This document shows, one piece after another, positions 63,504 through 64,000 of a DNA stretch of 64,000 bases. The position numbers and the translations under genes are program-made. Position 1 is the stretch's first letter, and each line of letters opens with the position of its first letter. Below the pieces are notes generated by a model, which worked only from the letters and a program-made list of their open reading frames with translations, was not told where the DNA came from and did no database searches. Location of the stretch: the NCBI GenBank assembly GCA_963700775.1, contig CAVOYU010000001.1, forward strand, positions 372,001-436,000. The letters are read 5' to 3'. The stretch is from Thermohalobaculum sp963700775 (GTDB lineage Bacteria; Pseudomonadota; Alphaproteobacteria; Rhodobacterales; Rhodobacteraceae).

Positions 63504-64000
63504 ATGAGCGACAAGATCACCTTCACCCTCGACGGCACCGAGGTCGAGGCGGCCCCCGGCGAGACCATCTGGCAGGTGGCCAGGCGGCAGGGCACGCTGA
63601 TCCCGCATCTCTGCCACAAGGACGCGCCCGGCTACCGCCCGGACGGCAACTGCCGCGCCTGCATGGTCGAGATCGACGGCGAGCGCGTGCTGGCCGCTTC
63701 CTGCATCCGCACGCCCAGCCCCGGCATGGTGGTGAAGTCGCAATCCGCCCGCGCCGACAAGGCGCGCAAGCTGGTGATGGAGATGCTGGTCGCCGACCAG
63801 CCGCCGCGCGCCGAGGCCCACGACAAGTCCTCCCACCTCTGGGACATGGCCGACCGGCAGGGCGTCACGGCCAGCCGCTTCCCGCGCATCGAGCCCGACC
63901 GGGTGCCGCTGCTGGACGATTCCCACGTTGCCATGCGGGTCAACCTCGACGCCTGCATCCACTGCAACCTCTGCGTCCGCGCCTGCCGCGAGGTGCAGGT
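63504..64000 (+). CDS. Formate dehydrogenase alpha subunit FdsA-like, N-terminal part (cut by window edge)
   Basis: The first 165 residues of an NAD-dependent, molybdenum/tungsten formate dehydrogenase catalytic subunit. The N-terminal [2Fe-2S] ferredoxin-like domain has Cys37, Cys50, Cys53 and Cys67 (IPHLCHKDAPGYRPDGNCRA, then MVEIDGERVLAASCIRTPSP). KARKLVMEMLVADQPPRAEAH and RVNLDACIHCNLCVRACREV follow, the latter beginning the [4Fe-4S] relay. This arrangement is that of FdsA. The start is the ATG at 63504 with GGGATGGGA ahead of it. It oxidises formate to CO2, which fits a cell that releases C1 units from N-methyl compounds. The rest of the gene and the other subunits lie outside the window. 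Confidence 0.87.
   Translation, partial: MSDKITFTLDGTEVEAAPGETIWQVARRQGTLIPHLCHKDAPGYRPDGNCRACMVEIDGERVLAASCIRTPSPGMVVKSQSARADKARKLVMEMLVADQPPRAEAHDKSSHLWDMADRQGVTASRFPRIEPDRVPLLDDSHVAMRVNLDACIHCNLCVRACREVQ

Overview
The window is a GC-rich chromosomal segment, roughly 70% GC by eye, from a heterotrophic alphaproteobacterium of a Rhodospirillales, Rhodobacterales or Hyphomicrobiales type. The evidence is the form of RpsD, SecA, MutT and ArgJ, an FdsA-type formate dehydrogenase, an SSS/DUF4212 symporter, several TolB/TPR-type class III cyclases, and a strong N-methyl and C1 catabolic flavour. No rRNA or tRNA gene was seen, so the placement rests on protein resemblance only.

Layout. 1-8.1 kb: B12 diol/glycerol dehydratase (cut by the left edge), a dimethylglycine/sarcosine dehydrogenase-like flavoprotein, an RpiR regulator, a Rieske oxygenase, a glycosyltransferase and an MttB-type methyltransferase. 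8.1-16.6 kb: two sulfatases, a triple RidA-domain protein, one intact cyclase, one cyclase remnant and a second Rieske oxygenase. 16.7-25.3 kb: exported proteins, nth, adenosine kinase, a third Rieske oxygenase, a PLP aminotransferase and an N-carbamoyl-D-amino-acid hydrolase. 25.5-28.9 kb: an IS630 element next to a visibly lower-GC cyclase gene. 29.3-38.9 kb: a PuuE-like deacetylase, secA, a parvulin, argJ with a long histone-like N-terminal tail, mutT, an orphan receiver protein and small membrane proteins. 39-44.1 kb: an SSS/DUF4212 symporter facing a DnaQ-CBS-DUF294 signalling pair. 44.2-64 kb: ferredoxin-NADP reductase, a Tat-exported Acg-like protein, a 2Fe-2S ferredoxin operon, exporters, SulP, rpsD, a flavin monooxygenase, an acyl-CoA ligase, ABC and MFS transporters, GST, LysE, a sulfotransferase and the start of formate dehydrogenase alpha.

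How the genes may work together. Several products strip methyl groups from quaternary or tertiary amines (three Rieske oxygenases, the DMGDH-like flavoprotein, MttB). A formate dehydrogenase could burn the resulting C1 units, and a ferredoxin and a ferredoxin-NADP reductase could supply electrons. Sulfatases, a sulfotransferase and a SulP carrier suggest handling of organic sulfates. These links are inferred from co-occurrence.

Sequence quality. Seven genes outside secA are broken only by single extra bases, 13 events in all, and secA carries about twenty frame changes while its peptide fragments stay well conserved. This looks like insertion-biased consensus error rather than gene decay. The reading frames of those genes are therefore given as reconstructed spans.
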